Source: Atkinsonella hypoxylon
Taxonomy: Eukaryota > Ascomycota > Sordariomycetes > Hypocreales > Clavicipitaceae
DNA length: 64,000 nt
Assembly: GCA_000729835.1 (NCBI GenBank)
Contig: JFHB01000021.1
Span: 1-64,000, forward strand
Reading direction: 5' to 3'
Shown: positions 22,351 through 32,800 of the stretch, piece by piece
How positions within the stretch are numbered: position 1 is the first letter of the stretch
Layout: every line of letters begins with the position of its first letter
Notes under the pieces: model-generated
Database searches by the model: none
What the model was told of the DNA's origin: nothing
What the model saw: only the letters and a program-made list of their open reading frames with translations
Made by a program: the position numbers and the translations under genes

Positions 22351-25300
22351 ATGGCTGCTACTCCTCTCGGTCGAAAAATCAATTCCACTGGCTATAGGGA
22401 CAGATTGGCCGCCCATGTTCGGAGTAGAAGGGCGAATGATCGCGCCGTTATTGAAAATCCTTTGGGTGAGTAAAATTTCATTGGCACCACACACACACAC
22501 AAACAAACTTTGTTTTTTTTTTTTTTTTGTTGATCCGTTTCCCACTGAACAAGCATGTGTCACATGAGTGGCTTTGCTGATAATTTGGAAGCCCACCTCA
22601 CAGACCAGGAACTCGAAGCAGATATCCGTAGATTCGTCGATGAGATTTTGCCGTCAGTCAACTACGATAAGCTGCTGCGGGCTGCAAGGGTCGGGAAAGA
22701 TGCCCGCTTGTACGATGAGGCAGCTCGACGATCAGCCGGCTACCATGAACGAAACGGACTCTTGGTTATATTGACCGAGGAAGAGAAGAAAGCGCTTCGA
22801 AAAGAAAAAGATGATACGTTTAGCGAGAAGGGTATGCTGGTAGTGATCCTTACCGTGTCTCTTGCTGCGTTTTTACAAGGTGCGGATTCTTCTTTACAAT
22901 TGAGACCTTAGACGTTCGTCTTGTTAGAAAAATTCACTCACGATTTGCGCGTGGGGAAAGGCTTCGTCCAGTCTTCTTTCAACGGTGCCTCGCTTTACAA
23001 GAGTCAGTTTGGTTTGACTCAAGGCAGCAAATTCAACAGTGTGCATGACGACGACTGGAAACTTGGAGCTGCCAATGCATCACCCTGGTTCTTTGCAGCT
23101 TTTATCGGCTGTCCCTTGTCATTGCCGATAAATTACTGGTTCGGGAGAAGCGGTGGCATCAGTGTTGCCGCTTTTATGATATTTTGTAGCTCCATCGCCG
23201 CAATCTTTGCTAGCTCATGGACGGCGCTGTTTGGAGTCAGAATCGTCAATGGAATAGGTGGGTTGTACTATCATGCACAAAACGACCATTCTCGCGGACT
23301 AATGGTGTTGTTTTTCTTTCTCTCCCCAGGTATGGGCATCAAAGCAGTGAGCACTCCAATTTTGGCGAGTGAAACTTCTGTTGGCTTCTGGCGTGGTTCA
23401 GCCATTCTTGCATGGCAGCTATGGTAGGTGTTGAGAATAAGGCCAAAAGAGCATGGTTTGTCACCGGCGGCCAGCACTAACTGACAATACAATAAAGGGT
23501 TGCGTTCGGTATCATGGTTGGTTTTGGCTTCAACCTTGTGTTCACCACGGCGTCATCGTCTTTCACCACCTTTCGTCTTATTCAGGGCGCACCGTTGGTG
23601 CCAAGCTTCGCGCTTTTGCTCATGGCCATGTTTGTGTGTCCTGAGTCGCCTCGGTACCACCTATTGAAGGGACCCAATTACAGTGTGGAAGAAGCGTTCC
23701 GCGTGCTCAAGAAGCTCAGAAATACAGAGGTATATAACCATCCTTGAGAATTGAATTTGTCGTTATCACTTGACGCAGTATTAATTCCGATCCTGGACGT
23801 ATAGCTCCAAGCACTTAGAGATATGTATCTCGTTCACAAGTCGATCGAGCATGAGAACATGGATTTGAGTGATCTAGATCCGCACGCCTGGGGATCACCA
23901 GGGTTCACCTGGGTCTTGCGTGACTTTTTGCGGCAGTATACACAACTCTTCCAGCGCCGGCGCCTGCGCAACGCTGTCATATCGACATCAACGGTCAACT
24001 TAGCTCAGCAGCTTTGTGGTGGTAAGAGACCAAATTGCAGATGAGCGAAAGGATTTTCATGCTGCAAACTCTAACAAGTTCCTGGGTTTTCGTTCCCACA
24101 GTCAACGTTTGCGCCTTCTACTCAGGTATGTGTTTAGTGTTACTGTGCGAAAAATGGAGGCGTGGCTTATCCCTCGTCCAGGTACACTTTTCAACGACGT
24201 AGGCGAAGAGAGCGTTACCATACCCATGGCATATAGTTTTGGCTTCGGTAAGAATCAAGCATTTTCTGATCACCTTACCAGTGTATATAGGACTGATATG
24301 AGTTTTTATGATCAGGCGCCATCAACTTTCTCTTTGCGTTACCAGCAATCAAGAGCATTGACACAATGGGAAGAAGACGATTGCTGCTCCTAACCTTACC
24401 TTTTATGGCGATATCTATGCTGGGAGCTGCGATGTCCGCGTACATTGACGACAGAGATAGCCGCAAAGGGGTCACTGCTTGCTTTCTATTTTGTACGTGT
24501 CAGTCTGGCATTGATCGGCTTGTTTTCTCGCGTGCTCTCTTTCTGACCGGCAGCAGTATTTTCGGCGGCATATTCGCCGGGCCAAGGACCCATCCCCTTT
24601 ACACTGGCGTCAGAGAGCTTTCCCTTGGCACACCGAGAGGCGGTGAGTTTTCACATCCTGACATTGAGCTCAATCGAAGTCAAAGTTGCGTGTCTAACCC
24701 CAAAGCCGAAAGGGAACGGCATGGGCAATTTCGATCAATCTGCTCTTTGCTGGCCTGTTGGCCTTGTTTTTCCCAGGGTATGTTGTGATATGTACCACGA
24801 TGGCAGTGTAAACATGACTGGCGACGTGACTGACGATTTAATCAGAATCAAATCATCGTTGCATCAGGATGGATCTCTGGGTTTGTTTTCAGGACTGAAT
24901 ATCGTGGCGTTCATCATGGTCTTTCTATTCGTGGAGGAGACGAAACAGCGGAGTCTAGAAGAACTGGATTACATCTTCGCCGTGTCGAAGCGCGATTTCA
25001 TACGATTCCAGACCATGACCTACCTGCCTTGGGTTATTCGAAAGCACATTTTTGGCAGTTCTCAACCTAAGCCGGAACTGTACAAGGATTTGGTCTGGGG
25101 TTCAGTACCCGAGCCGGTGGGATTGGAGCGGACACCAGTTCGTAATCAACCATATGACGCAAACGGAGAATATTTCGAGCTTCATCGGACACGAGTGCCC
25201 AGACCAAAATTTCCCAGCATGGAGCGCCCTATAATAGCAGAGCTCGAGGAGATCTATCCCCCTGGTGTAGATGAGCCCTACCCGAGAGGGTATCAAGATG

Positions 25301-25359
25301 GTCGAAGTACAACAATGCGCATAGACGGTACTTTTGGAAATGACCGGTTCCAGCGATGA
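22351..25359 (+). CDS. MFS sugar transporter with long cytosolic termini
   Basis: Twelve exons (22351-22465, 22592-22879, 22961-23257, 23330-23423, 23498-23729, 23805-24021, 24102-24125, 24182-24247, 24316-24492, 24554-24642, 24713-24777, 24846-25359) encode 725 residues. The protein belongs to the sugar-porter branch of the major facilitator superfamily. The first 120 or so residues are cytosolic (MAATPLGRKINSTGYRDRL; ENPLAHLTDQELEAD across intron 1). Membrane segments then follow with GFVQSSFNGASLYKSQFGL, the PESPRY signature after TM6, DTMGRRRLL between TM8 and TM9, and FVEETKQRSLEELD after TM12. The C-terminal tail of about 140 residues is polar. Exon 7 is only 24 nt (VNVCAFYS). The layout resembles FST1-type hexose transporters. 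Substrate unknown. Confidence 0.85.
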
Positions 25360-26180
25360 TGAGATAGGATACATGATATGACAGTGACACGAATTCCTAT
25401 GTATTGGTACTTCTATTGAAGTATAGCTTAGTTTAGTTGAGGAAGTACCATTTAATTTCGCAATACCGATTGGATACCTAATCGGCCCTGTCGGTACGAG
25501 GAGTCTAGCTTTATCGTACCCTAGCAAAGATTACCGAGCGACAAGTGCCAATGGTCACGACTTGCGGCAGTGGCATGTTGGCTAGGCTGGGTGGGGTTCA
25601 CGGTTGCATTGAACCTTTGAACTCAAATAAGGCGGTGACAGTGGTAGCAGCTGCGGGGGCGTATGATACCTTAGGTACCTACCTAGGTAGGTACTAGGTG
25701 CTTAGAGAGGGGAGATCCTTCTAATGATTGGTTGAGAGCATTGTATCCAAGGTACCTACCTAGTATCTAGCAGCCCTCACGTCCTTGGTACCACTGTATC
25801 CTAGCACATAGGTTTTATAGTTCTGACAGGCAACTAAGGCAAGTAGACACCAGACATTTTATAGTCTCGTCGTAAAATTTATTGCTAGGCTGAAAATACT
25901 GCCTGAGCCACCGCTACTAGATGTCATGCTAAGTCACACCAGAATAGGGATCAGCGAGAAAAACAGTGGCAGGCGTTTCCATAATCATGACTAGGTTCCC
26001 CGGCTTTAGTCGCTACCTATGGCTGGCTACCCATGCCAGTGTCCATCTTCGTGGCTCGCGGGGCCCGACAGCCCCGACCATCGATGTCCTCGATAAAACT
26101 ATTAACTACGTCCTGTCCCTGGTCTCCCCACCTTGCTGTCTTCTCCGTCCTTGCCCGTCACCGCCCCTGCCAGAATCACT
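25360..26180. promoter_or_regulatory. Intergenic/promoter region of the GH5 enzyme, rich in TACCTAGGTA motifs
   Basis: 821 bp between tandem plus-strand genes. Two dense clusters of TACC/AGGTA motifs occur, at 25667-25698 and 25749-25770. No ORF with family resemblance is present. The frame of the GH5 gene is open to 26133, but MASFRLTIEDG (26181) is the family-typical start. Confidence 0.5.
25667..25770. repeat. Cluster of TACCTAGGTA-type palindromes
   Basis: Two runs separated by about 50 bp: the first reads TACCTTAGGTACCTACC followed by TAGGTAGGTACTAGG, the second AAGGTACCTACCTAGTATC. Both are built from TACCT and its complement AGGTA and are self-complementary. Confidence 0.8.
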
Positions 26181-28505
26181 ATGGCATCCTTCCGCTTGAC
26201 GATTGAGGATGGACAGTTCCGAGACTCTCATGGTCGGCAGGTTGTGCTCCGTGGCATAAACATTGCAGCGGACGCAAAGCTTCCATCCGAACCGAATCAG
26301 CCGTCACACGTCGCCGACAACTTCTTTGACGGCGACAACGTCAAGTTCCACGAACGGCCATTCAGCAAGGAAGACGCGCCGACTCATTTTGCGAGAATAA
26401 AAAGATATGGATTCAACACGATCCGGTACCTATTCACATGGGAGGCTATCGAAGCCGCTGGGCCTGGCATCTACGACGAAGGCTTCATTCAGCACACCAT
26501 TGAAATCTTGCGGATAGCCAAGTCATATGGGTTTTACGTTTTTATGGATCCTCACCAAGATGTGTGGTCTCGATTTACCGGTGGCTCAGGTGCTCCTATG
26601 TGGACTCTGTATGCCTGTGGTCTTAACCCCCAGAGCTTCGCTGCGACGGAGGCAGCAATTGTGCAAAACACGTACCCCGAGCCAGACAAGTTCCCCAAGA
26701 TGATTTGGTCGACCAATTATCAAAGGCTGGCTGCAGGAACCATGTTCACCCTTTTCTTCGCTGGCAAAGATTTCGCACCAAATTGTATCATCGACGGCGT
26801 CAACATCCAAGACTATCTGCAGGATCATTTCATCAACGCGTGTGCACATTTGGCCAAGCGATTAAAGGAAGCAGGCGATATCGAAAATGACGTTGTTGTT
26901 GGTTGGGAGAGCCTGAACGAACCAAACCGAGGCTTGATTGGATATGTGGATCTAACTGTCATTCCTAAGGATAATCCCTTGAAAAAAGGTACTTGTCCAA
27001 CGACGTGGCAAGCTTTTTTGACGGGTATGGGCAGAGCATGCGAAATTGATACTTGGGATATGGGTGGCTTGGGGCCGTACAAGACGGGTACTGCATTGAT
27101 CGATCCTCATGGTGAAATCGCCTGGCTGCCCCAAGGATATGACGACTCCAAATATGGCTGGGAACGCCATCCAGGGTGGAAGCTGGGCGAATGTCTCTGG
27201 GCCCAGCATGGCGTCTGGGATATCTCAACAGACACCATGTTGAAGAAGGATTACTTTTCCAAAAATCCGCGCACTGGCAAGGTGATTGATTATCCTGAGT
27301 TCACCAACACATACTTTATGGATTTTTGGCGGAAGTACAGCAAAGTATGCAGGGTTCATCACAAGGATTGCATCATGCTCATGCAGTATCCTACTCTGGA
27401 ACTGCCACCACAAATCAAGGGAACTGAGGATGACGATCCTCTGCTGGTTTTCACACCACACTTCTACGACGGTATCACTTTGATGACGAAACACTGGAAC
27501 AGCACATGGAACGTCGACGTAGTTGGGGTCATGCGCGGCAAATACCTTCATCCGGCTCTTGCCATCAAAGTTGGCCTAACAGCCATCAGAAATTGCTTTA
27601 AGGACCAGCTCTCAACACTCAGGTTGGAGGGCCTGGACAGGACAGGCAAGCATCCGTGTATGCTAACAGAGTTTGGAATTCCGTATGACATGGATGACAG
27701 GAAGGCATACAAAACGGGAGATTACTCAAGCCAGTCATCCGCCCTCGATGCCAATTACTTTGGGGTTGAGGGCTCTCAGATTGAGGGGCATTGCCTCTGG
27801 GTGTATGCAGCCACTAACGACCATGAGCGTGGTGATCAGTGGAACGGAGAGGATCTATCCATCTATTCTCTCGACGATAAACTACCATCGCTGCCACCGC
27901 TTCCTGAGAGCGCAGCTGCAAATCAATCAACTACGAGCCTTCCGAAACTGCCCAATGTGAACAACAGTAGCAGCAACAAGGACATGGCAGGGGATGACGA
28001 GAGTGTCACGCCTGGAAACCTGCAGCGCATAATGACAACACCCTCGATCACTTCCAGTCGGTCGGCCAAGGACCCCGAGTTGACTAATGCTCCTGGGTAC
28101 CGCGCTGCGGAGGCCTTCATCCGGCCTACCCCGACAGTGGTAGCTGGCAATGTTGTCTCGACAGGTTTTGATCTTCGTCGGTGTTCCTACGAGCTCAAAC
28201 TATCAGCTCCAAAGGCCGCTGATGCAAACGCACCAACGGTTGTATTTCTTCCCGAGTTCCATTTCCCCAAGGAGCAGTCCGAGGTTGCAGTATCGGCAGG
28301 CAAGTGGGAACTGAGTTCTGATGACAGCGAAGGACCCATGCTTCAACGGTTGAAGTGGTGGCATCCCGAGGGAGAGCAAACACTCAGTATCCAGGGCGTT
28401 GTCAGAAAGCACAACGTTCCGGAGGGATCGACGGAAGAGGCTGGATATTTGGAACAATGCCAACAGGGCTACGGATTCATCTCTGGCAAATGCACCGTCA
28501 TGTAG
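26181..28505 (+). CDS. GH5 steryl-beta-glucosidase / endoglycoceramidase-related protein (EGCrP2 type)
   Basis: A single exon of 774 residues. Fungal EGCrP2 (Sgl1) enzymes hydrolyse ergosteryl beta-glucoside and thereby control sterol glucoside levels. The N-terminal block DGQFRDSHGRQVVLRGINIA and GFNTIRYLFTWEAIE are GH5 barrel landmarks. The predicted acid/base is Glu247 in WESLNEPNRG and the nucleophile Glu497 in CMLTEFGIPYD. YGFYVFMDPHQDVWSRFTGG and HFYDGITLMTKHWN are characteristic of this subfamily (GH5_12). After the barrel a Ser/Asn-rich linker (about residues 570-640) leads to a C-terminal beta-sandwich-like domain. No signal peptide or membrane helix is evident, consistent with an intracellular enzyme. 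Related EGCrP1 (glucosylceramidase) is the main alternative. Confidence 0.85.
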   Translation: MASFRLTIEDGQFRDSHGRQVVLRGINIAADAKLPSEPNQPSHVADNFFDGDNVKFHERPFSKEDAPTHFARIKRYGFNTIRYLFTWEAIEAAGPGIYDEGFIQHTIEILRIAKSYGFYVFMDPHQDVWSRFTGGSGAPMWTLYACGLNPQSFAATEAAIVQNTYPEPDKFPKMIWSTNYQRLAAGTMFTLFFAGKDFAPNCIIDGVNIQDYLQDHFINACAHLAKRLKEAGDIENDVVVGWESLNEPNRGLIGYVDLTVIPKDNPLKKGTCPTTWQAFLTGMGRACEIDTWDMGGLGPYKTGTALIDPHGEIAWLPQGYDDSKYGWERHPGWKLGECLWAQHGVWDISTDTMLKKDYFSKNPRTGKVIDYPEFTNTYFMDFWRKYSKVCRVHHKDCIMLMQYPTLELPPQIKGTEDDDPLLVFTPHFYDGITLMTKHWNSTWNVDVVGVMRGKYLHPALAIKVGLTAIRNCFKDQLSTLRLEGLDRTGKHPCMLTEFGIPYDMDDRKAYKTGDYSSQSSALDANYFGVEGSQIEGHCLWVYAATNDHERGDQWNGEDLSIYSLDDKLPSLPPLPESAAANQSTTSLPKLPNVNNSSSNKDMAGDDESVTPGNLQRIMTTPSITSSRSAKDPELTNAPGYRAAEAFIRPTPTVVAGNVVSTGFDLRRCSYELKLSAPKAADANAPTVVFLPEFHFPKEQSEVAVSAGKWELSSDDSEGPMLQRLKWWHPEGEQTLSIQGVVRKHNVPEGSTEEAGYLEQCQQGYGFISGKCTVM

Positions 28506-28684
28506 GGTGCCTGTATTCTGCTTGGGTTCAAGGTAAACTTGACGCGTAATTTCTTGCTATGGAAATGTACGGATGATATTACATGTAGATATGTCTGCAC
28601 TGGGCTTGGGTGTGCAAGGGAGACTGATCAATTCCACCTTTCAGCGCGCAGAGCACTTGCATGCACATGAAATAGAATTCGAGG

Positions 28685-28714
28685 GCATGGTTGCTGCGTG
28701 CATGGTTGCTGCGT
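28685..28714. repeat. 15-bp tandem duplication
   Basis: GCATGGTTGCTGCGT occurs twice head to tail, a perfect duplication downstream of the GH5 gene. Confidence 0.85.
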
Positions 28715-29082
28715 AGTCCATGGCTAATAAGGCGCCTGCAGAAGGCTTTGGCAGGTGCAGGCGTCTTTGCCGTTGAAAAAATGGAGTGCATCGGGCGAGC
28801 CAAGAACATTGGCGCGGCGCTGAAGAAGTATGGGGGGATGAGTGGGGGGTAACTTTAGTGCCGCATAATTTGACTGTGCACCGATCTTTGTCGGCACTTG
28901 CACCAGACACGATAAATAACTAACAGAACACAGGGTCGCCCAATTTATAAGGGGAAAATAACATTGAAAGGAATAGTACGGAGAGCAGGAGGCTAAGACT
29001 TCATCAAGAACCAAACTAATTCGCAGAGTAGTTACTTCAGAGTACTCTGCAGAGCTGGAGCGGTGCCCACCCCCACGGGTCC

Positions 29083-29160
29083 ATCCATATCCATACATGT
29101 ATCCATACATACGGAATACATCCATACGTGTATCCATACGTGTATCCATCCATATCCATG
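29083..29160. repeat. Imperfect CCATAC/GTATCC minisatellite
   Basis: Alternating TCCATAC and GTGTATCC blocks form an imperfect minisatellite with a roughly 14-bp higher-order period (TCCATACGTGTATCC-like units) and several self-complementary stretches. Confidence 0.75.
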
Positions 29161-29433
29161 CCCTTGCTGTTGCTGTTGCCTGCGCCAAGGGTCTGCAGAG
29201 CGTGATGCGTCTGCTCGCATCGCCAAAGGCTGCTGCGCTGTAACTAGCCTGCCTGGGTTCTTTGATCTGTGATCTGTGCGCCATGCTCTGAGCTCCGTGC
29301 TCCGCGTGCTCTGTGCTCCGCGTGCTCTGTGCTACTAACCGCCACGCTCCCCCCAATTAGGAGAACTCTCGGCTTCCTCGTCTCCTCCTCTCGTACAAGC
29401 TTGTCCCCAACTTTCTCCATCCCCAACCACAAG

Positions 29434-29472
29434 CCGTCGCCGTTGCCGTTGCCGTTACCGTTGCCGTTGCCG
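29434..29472. repeat. CCGTTG hexanucleotide repeat
   Basis: About six CCGTTG units with single substitutions (CCGTCG, CCGTTA). It lies in the presumed leader of BCK1 and would encode Pro-Leu if translated in the open upstream frame. Confidence 0.8.
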
Positions 29473-29870
29473 ATTCAACAACGGGCGGGCGCCTCACCAA
29501 TCTTTCATGCTTTAGACTCTCTGAGACAGACCTTGACAGACCTTGATGCGTCGCTCCTCATCTCAATCCTTGTCGTCGGTCTGCACCCTGCGACGACTCC
29601 CCTCCCGGCAAATGAGGTTCCGCTAAAATACGACGAGCTCACCGCAGCATCTCTGTTTTCTGTTGCTGTCATTGCCTTGCAACTTCGACACGCCTGCGAC
29701 AAAGCACCTTTCTGGCTTTATAGCACCATCACATTATCCCGTTTTCCGCAACGACCAACGGCAATTTGCCTTTCTCGCTCAGCGACTTTCGATCAATATC
29801 AAGCTCGGTTACAAAGGATCCGCCCGTTTGTGTAAGGCGGGTGGCTGCCCGCACATCGTCTTCGCCCGTC

Positions 29871-32800
29871 ATGTATCAGAGCGGTCAAAGACATGTCTCG
29901 GGCAATGATCCCACACGGTCTTTTCAAGTTCCTCCGCCGCCGCCGCCAATGTCTCCCCCAATGGCTGAGCCAGCTTCTATGAATACCATGATGAACATTC
30001 CTCCTCCGCCGCCGAGATATCCTGGTGCGCTGCCGGGTACCACGACGGGTGTCATGCTTCCTCCTCCTCCCGGGCCACCGCCTGGCAGCACTCTTGGTCC
30101 GCAGCAATCATGGCATGGAAATTATGGGAAGCTCTACGACGCTCGGACTGGTCTGAGTATTCCTCCTCCTCCGCCGCCTGCAGGACACCAGCACCAGCCG
30201 TACAATCCAAAGTTACACGCTCAAATGGCTGGAATTCAAACGATGGCAATGCCTCCCCCGCCTCGACTAAACGATTCCATGAGCATGAGTGCTACCTATA
30301 TACCTTCAGGCGGGACATATGGGGAAGGCGTCGGAATTCCAGGTCTAATTTCCAGCGATCCGACGACGGTGCAAAATGCATGGTACGATGCAGCGAATAA
30401 TGCCAGGGGGCATACGGACGATGCCAATGCTAGAGATCGATTCCATCAGTCGAAAATGCTTTCGAATGAGTCTACGAGCACGGCCGCCAGCGCAATACCA
30501 GCCGAGTTAGCCGCACAGTGGCCCCTTAACACTGTTTTGATTTGGCTGGCGCAGAATCAGTTTTCCAAGGATTGGCAGGAGGTTTTCAGGAGCCTGAATT
30601 TGTATGGAGCGCAATTCCTGGAATTGGGAAGCATGCATGGAGGCCGTCGCAATATTAGCTTGATGCACCAGAAAGTATATCCTACGCTGAAGACAGAGTG
30701 CCTCAATAGTGGGACGGCCTGGGACCAGAATCGAGAACTTGAGGAGGGAAAGCGAATGCGTCGATTGATCCGAAGTATCGTCATGGGCAAACCCGTCGAC
30801 CCGTCCAAGATGGTTAGTAGCCTCAACCAGACAAATTCAGTGACGGCGACGTCTGGAAACGATGGCAATGAACCAGCTGACTCGCCGAATGTAAGTCATC
30901 CTTTCCTCTGCTCTGCCCTTGGTTGCTTCCTTGTTCTGTCAAGGTCTTTCGCTTGCTACTTTTTTGTGTTTGAAATTGGGCCGTAAAATGAAGGTTCCTA
31001 ATGCAGTCTTTTTCCAGACGCCGTTGCATTCGGTGGGAACGGCAGGAAATGGCAGCTTTGCCGCTCGCCGCTTCTCGCAAACTCGTTCAACCATGCCAAC
31101 GCTAGGTAGTGCCACAATGAGTTCTGGCTCAGATCATCGGTTAGCCCTGAAGTATATGGACTCCGACGGCCATCGAAAATTGGGCCCCATCACCAACGAT
31201 AATGCTGAAAGCGGTCCTTTTCGTGGTACAACTGGACGCAAGGACAGTCCTGGTGACAGTCCCGTGCCGCAGCAAGTCCTGTTTCCCTCAGCAACAGCTC
31301 CTTCTGTCTTGTCTTCATCACCAGGATCTTCCAAATTCGGTCACCGGTCGCGCAACAGCGCAGACTCCGTCAATTCAAACGCAGCAATTTATGGATCAGG
31401 TGTTCCTGCCGATCTCGGGAGAGGCTTGAACATTGCCGAGGCCATGGCAGTGTCACGAACTCAGGACGTGCGATGTCGATACTCACCTTTAGAAGCCGGA
31501 GGTGACAGATCGGCGGGGGGGGACACACCGGCATCAACAAAAGACTCGAAGAGCTTTCTTAGCTTCTTGTCGAGAAGGAAGAAACAGAGAGACGATGGAT
31601 CGTTCCCTTCCCCTGACGAATTTGACTCTCCTGACTCACCTACGGCTATGCATAAATCGCCTGCCAGTGTCTACGGCACAATGAATGGGAGTGATTCACA
31701 CTTGGAGCGATTGTGTGCCAGCGTTGGCGCCCAGGAGAAGGACCAAATCGCCACCATGCAACGACTCAAGCGTACCAACGGCGCCAGGGCATTCGTGTTG
31801 GCTACCACTGATCACTGGAATTATCGTTTGTGTGACATCACAGAAGCTGAGTCTGCTGCAGAAATTCGGCGGACCATCTGTCTTAACCTTGGTCTAGATG
31901 GTGATCAACAGTTCTCGATCTATGCTACTGACCTGGGGAAGGTTGATCATGCTGATCCTCTTGATGATCAGCAACTTCTTACTGACAAACGGGTCAAGGG
32001 CGATTCCGCAGGCTCGTTAAAGTTCTTCGTATCTCCTGCCAAAACCGCCACGGTCTCTACACCAAATCGTGTTCGTACTTCTCTTTCACCAAGCTACATT
32101 CCACCAGGCACGGATCAACAGATGTATAGCCGCAGCCGACAGCGGTCAAGTTCGTCGCCGCCTACCTCAAGGGCTAACCCACTAGCTGGTGGGATTGACG
32201 AGAAGACGTTGGCCAAGGAGGCCAGCGAGTACCGCGCAGAAATCGAGAGAAAGCAACAGGCATATCTTGCTAAGAGGAAGGAAGCAAATAAGAAGCCCAG
32301 TCCAACGACATCGACTTCAGTTGGCTTCGGCATCGTGGGGCGAAATGTCGACTTCGACCAACCTCGAAATTCACCCTTCGAGGACAAGAAGCCTGAACAG
32401 CTTTTCCCCCAGCGACGGCCACCTGCGCCACCAAGCGATCCTTCAGCAACGCTGATCAAGGCCAACTCGTTAAGCAGACGGCCAGGTCGTGGCCTGCGAA
32501 ACTCGAACGGCAGCACAGACGGCCCTTTCTCCCCAAGAAACCCAATCGTGAGCATTAGCAGCATCGACGGGGAAGTCGCTGAAGTACATAGAAAGGGGAA
32601 ATCTTCTGGACAGAACACGTCCTTGAATGGGGGCATTCGGGCTGCTCTTGTAGGCATTGGCAGGAATATGGGGTCCGTTGGTTCATCTAGCGCCAATGGA
32701 CCCGGACCTATATCCCCGAACCGTATCGTGTCGTCTCCAGCTTTGTCTGCCACCAGCGGCATCTCACAGCAACAATCAGGTAAGACAGCATTGCCCAGTG

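Larger units (their letters stand above)
28506..29870. promoter_or_regulatory. Promoter and probable long 5' leader of BCK1
   Basis: 1365 bp upstream of the MAPKKK start. It contains a 15-bp direct duplication (28685-28714), a CCATAC/GTATCC minisatellite (29083-29160) and a CCGTTG hexanucleotide array (29434-29472). From about 29330 the coding strand is C/T-rich, as in long fungal 5' leaders. An open frame at 29269-29835 is low-complexity and probably not translated as a gene, though it contains ATGs that could act as upstream ORFs. Confidence 0.5.

Noticed and set aside
25360..26180. Possible sugar-metabolism cluster of the transporter with the GH5 enzyme
   Set aside because: The GH5 protein has no secretion signal and belongs to the intracellular steryl-glucoside/glucosylceramide group, so co-location with a sugar transporter is probably incidental.
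29269..29835. 188-codon plus-strand ORF upstream of BCK1
   Set aside because: Dominated by CCGTTG and CTCCGTGCT simple repeats; more likely the BCK1 leader, possibly with upstream ORFs, than a gene.
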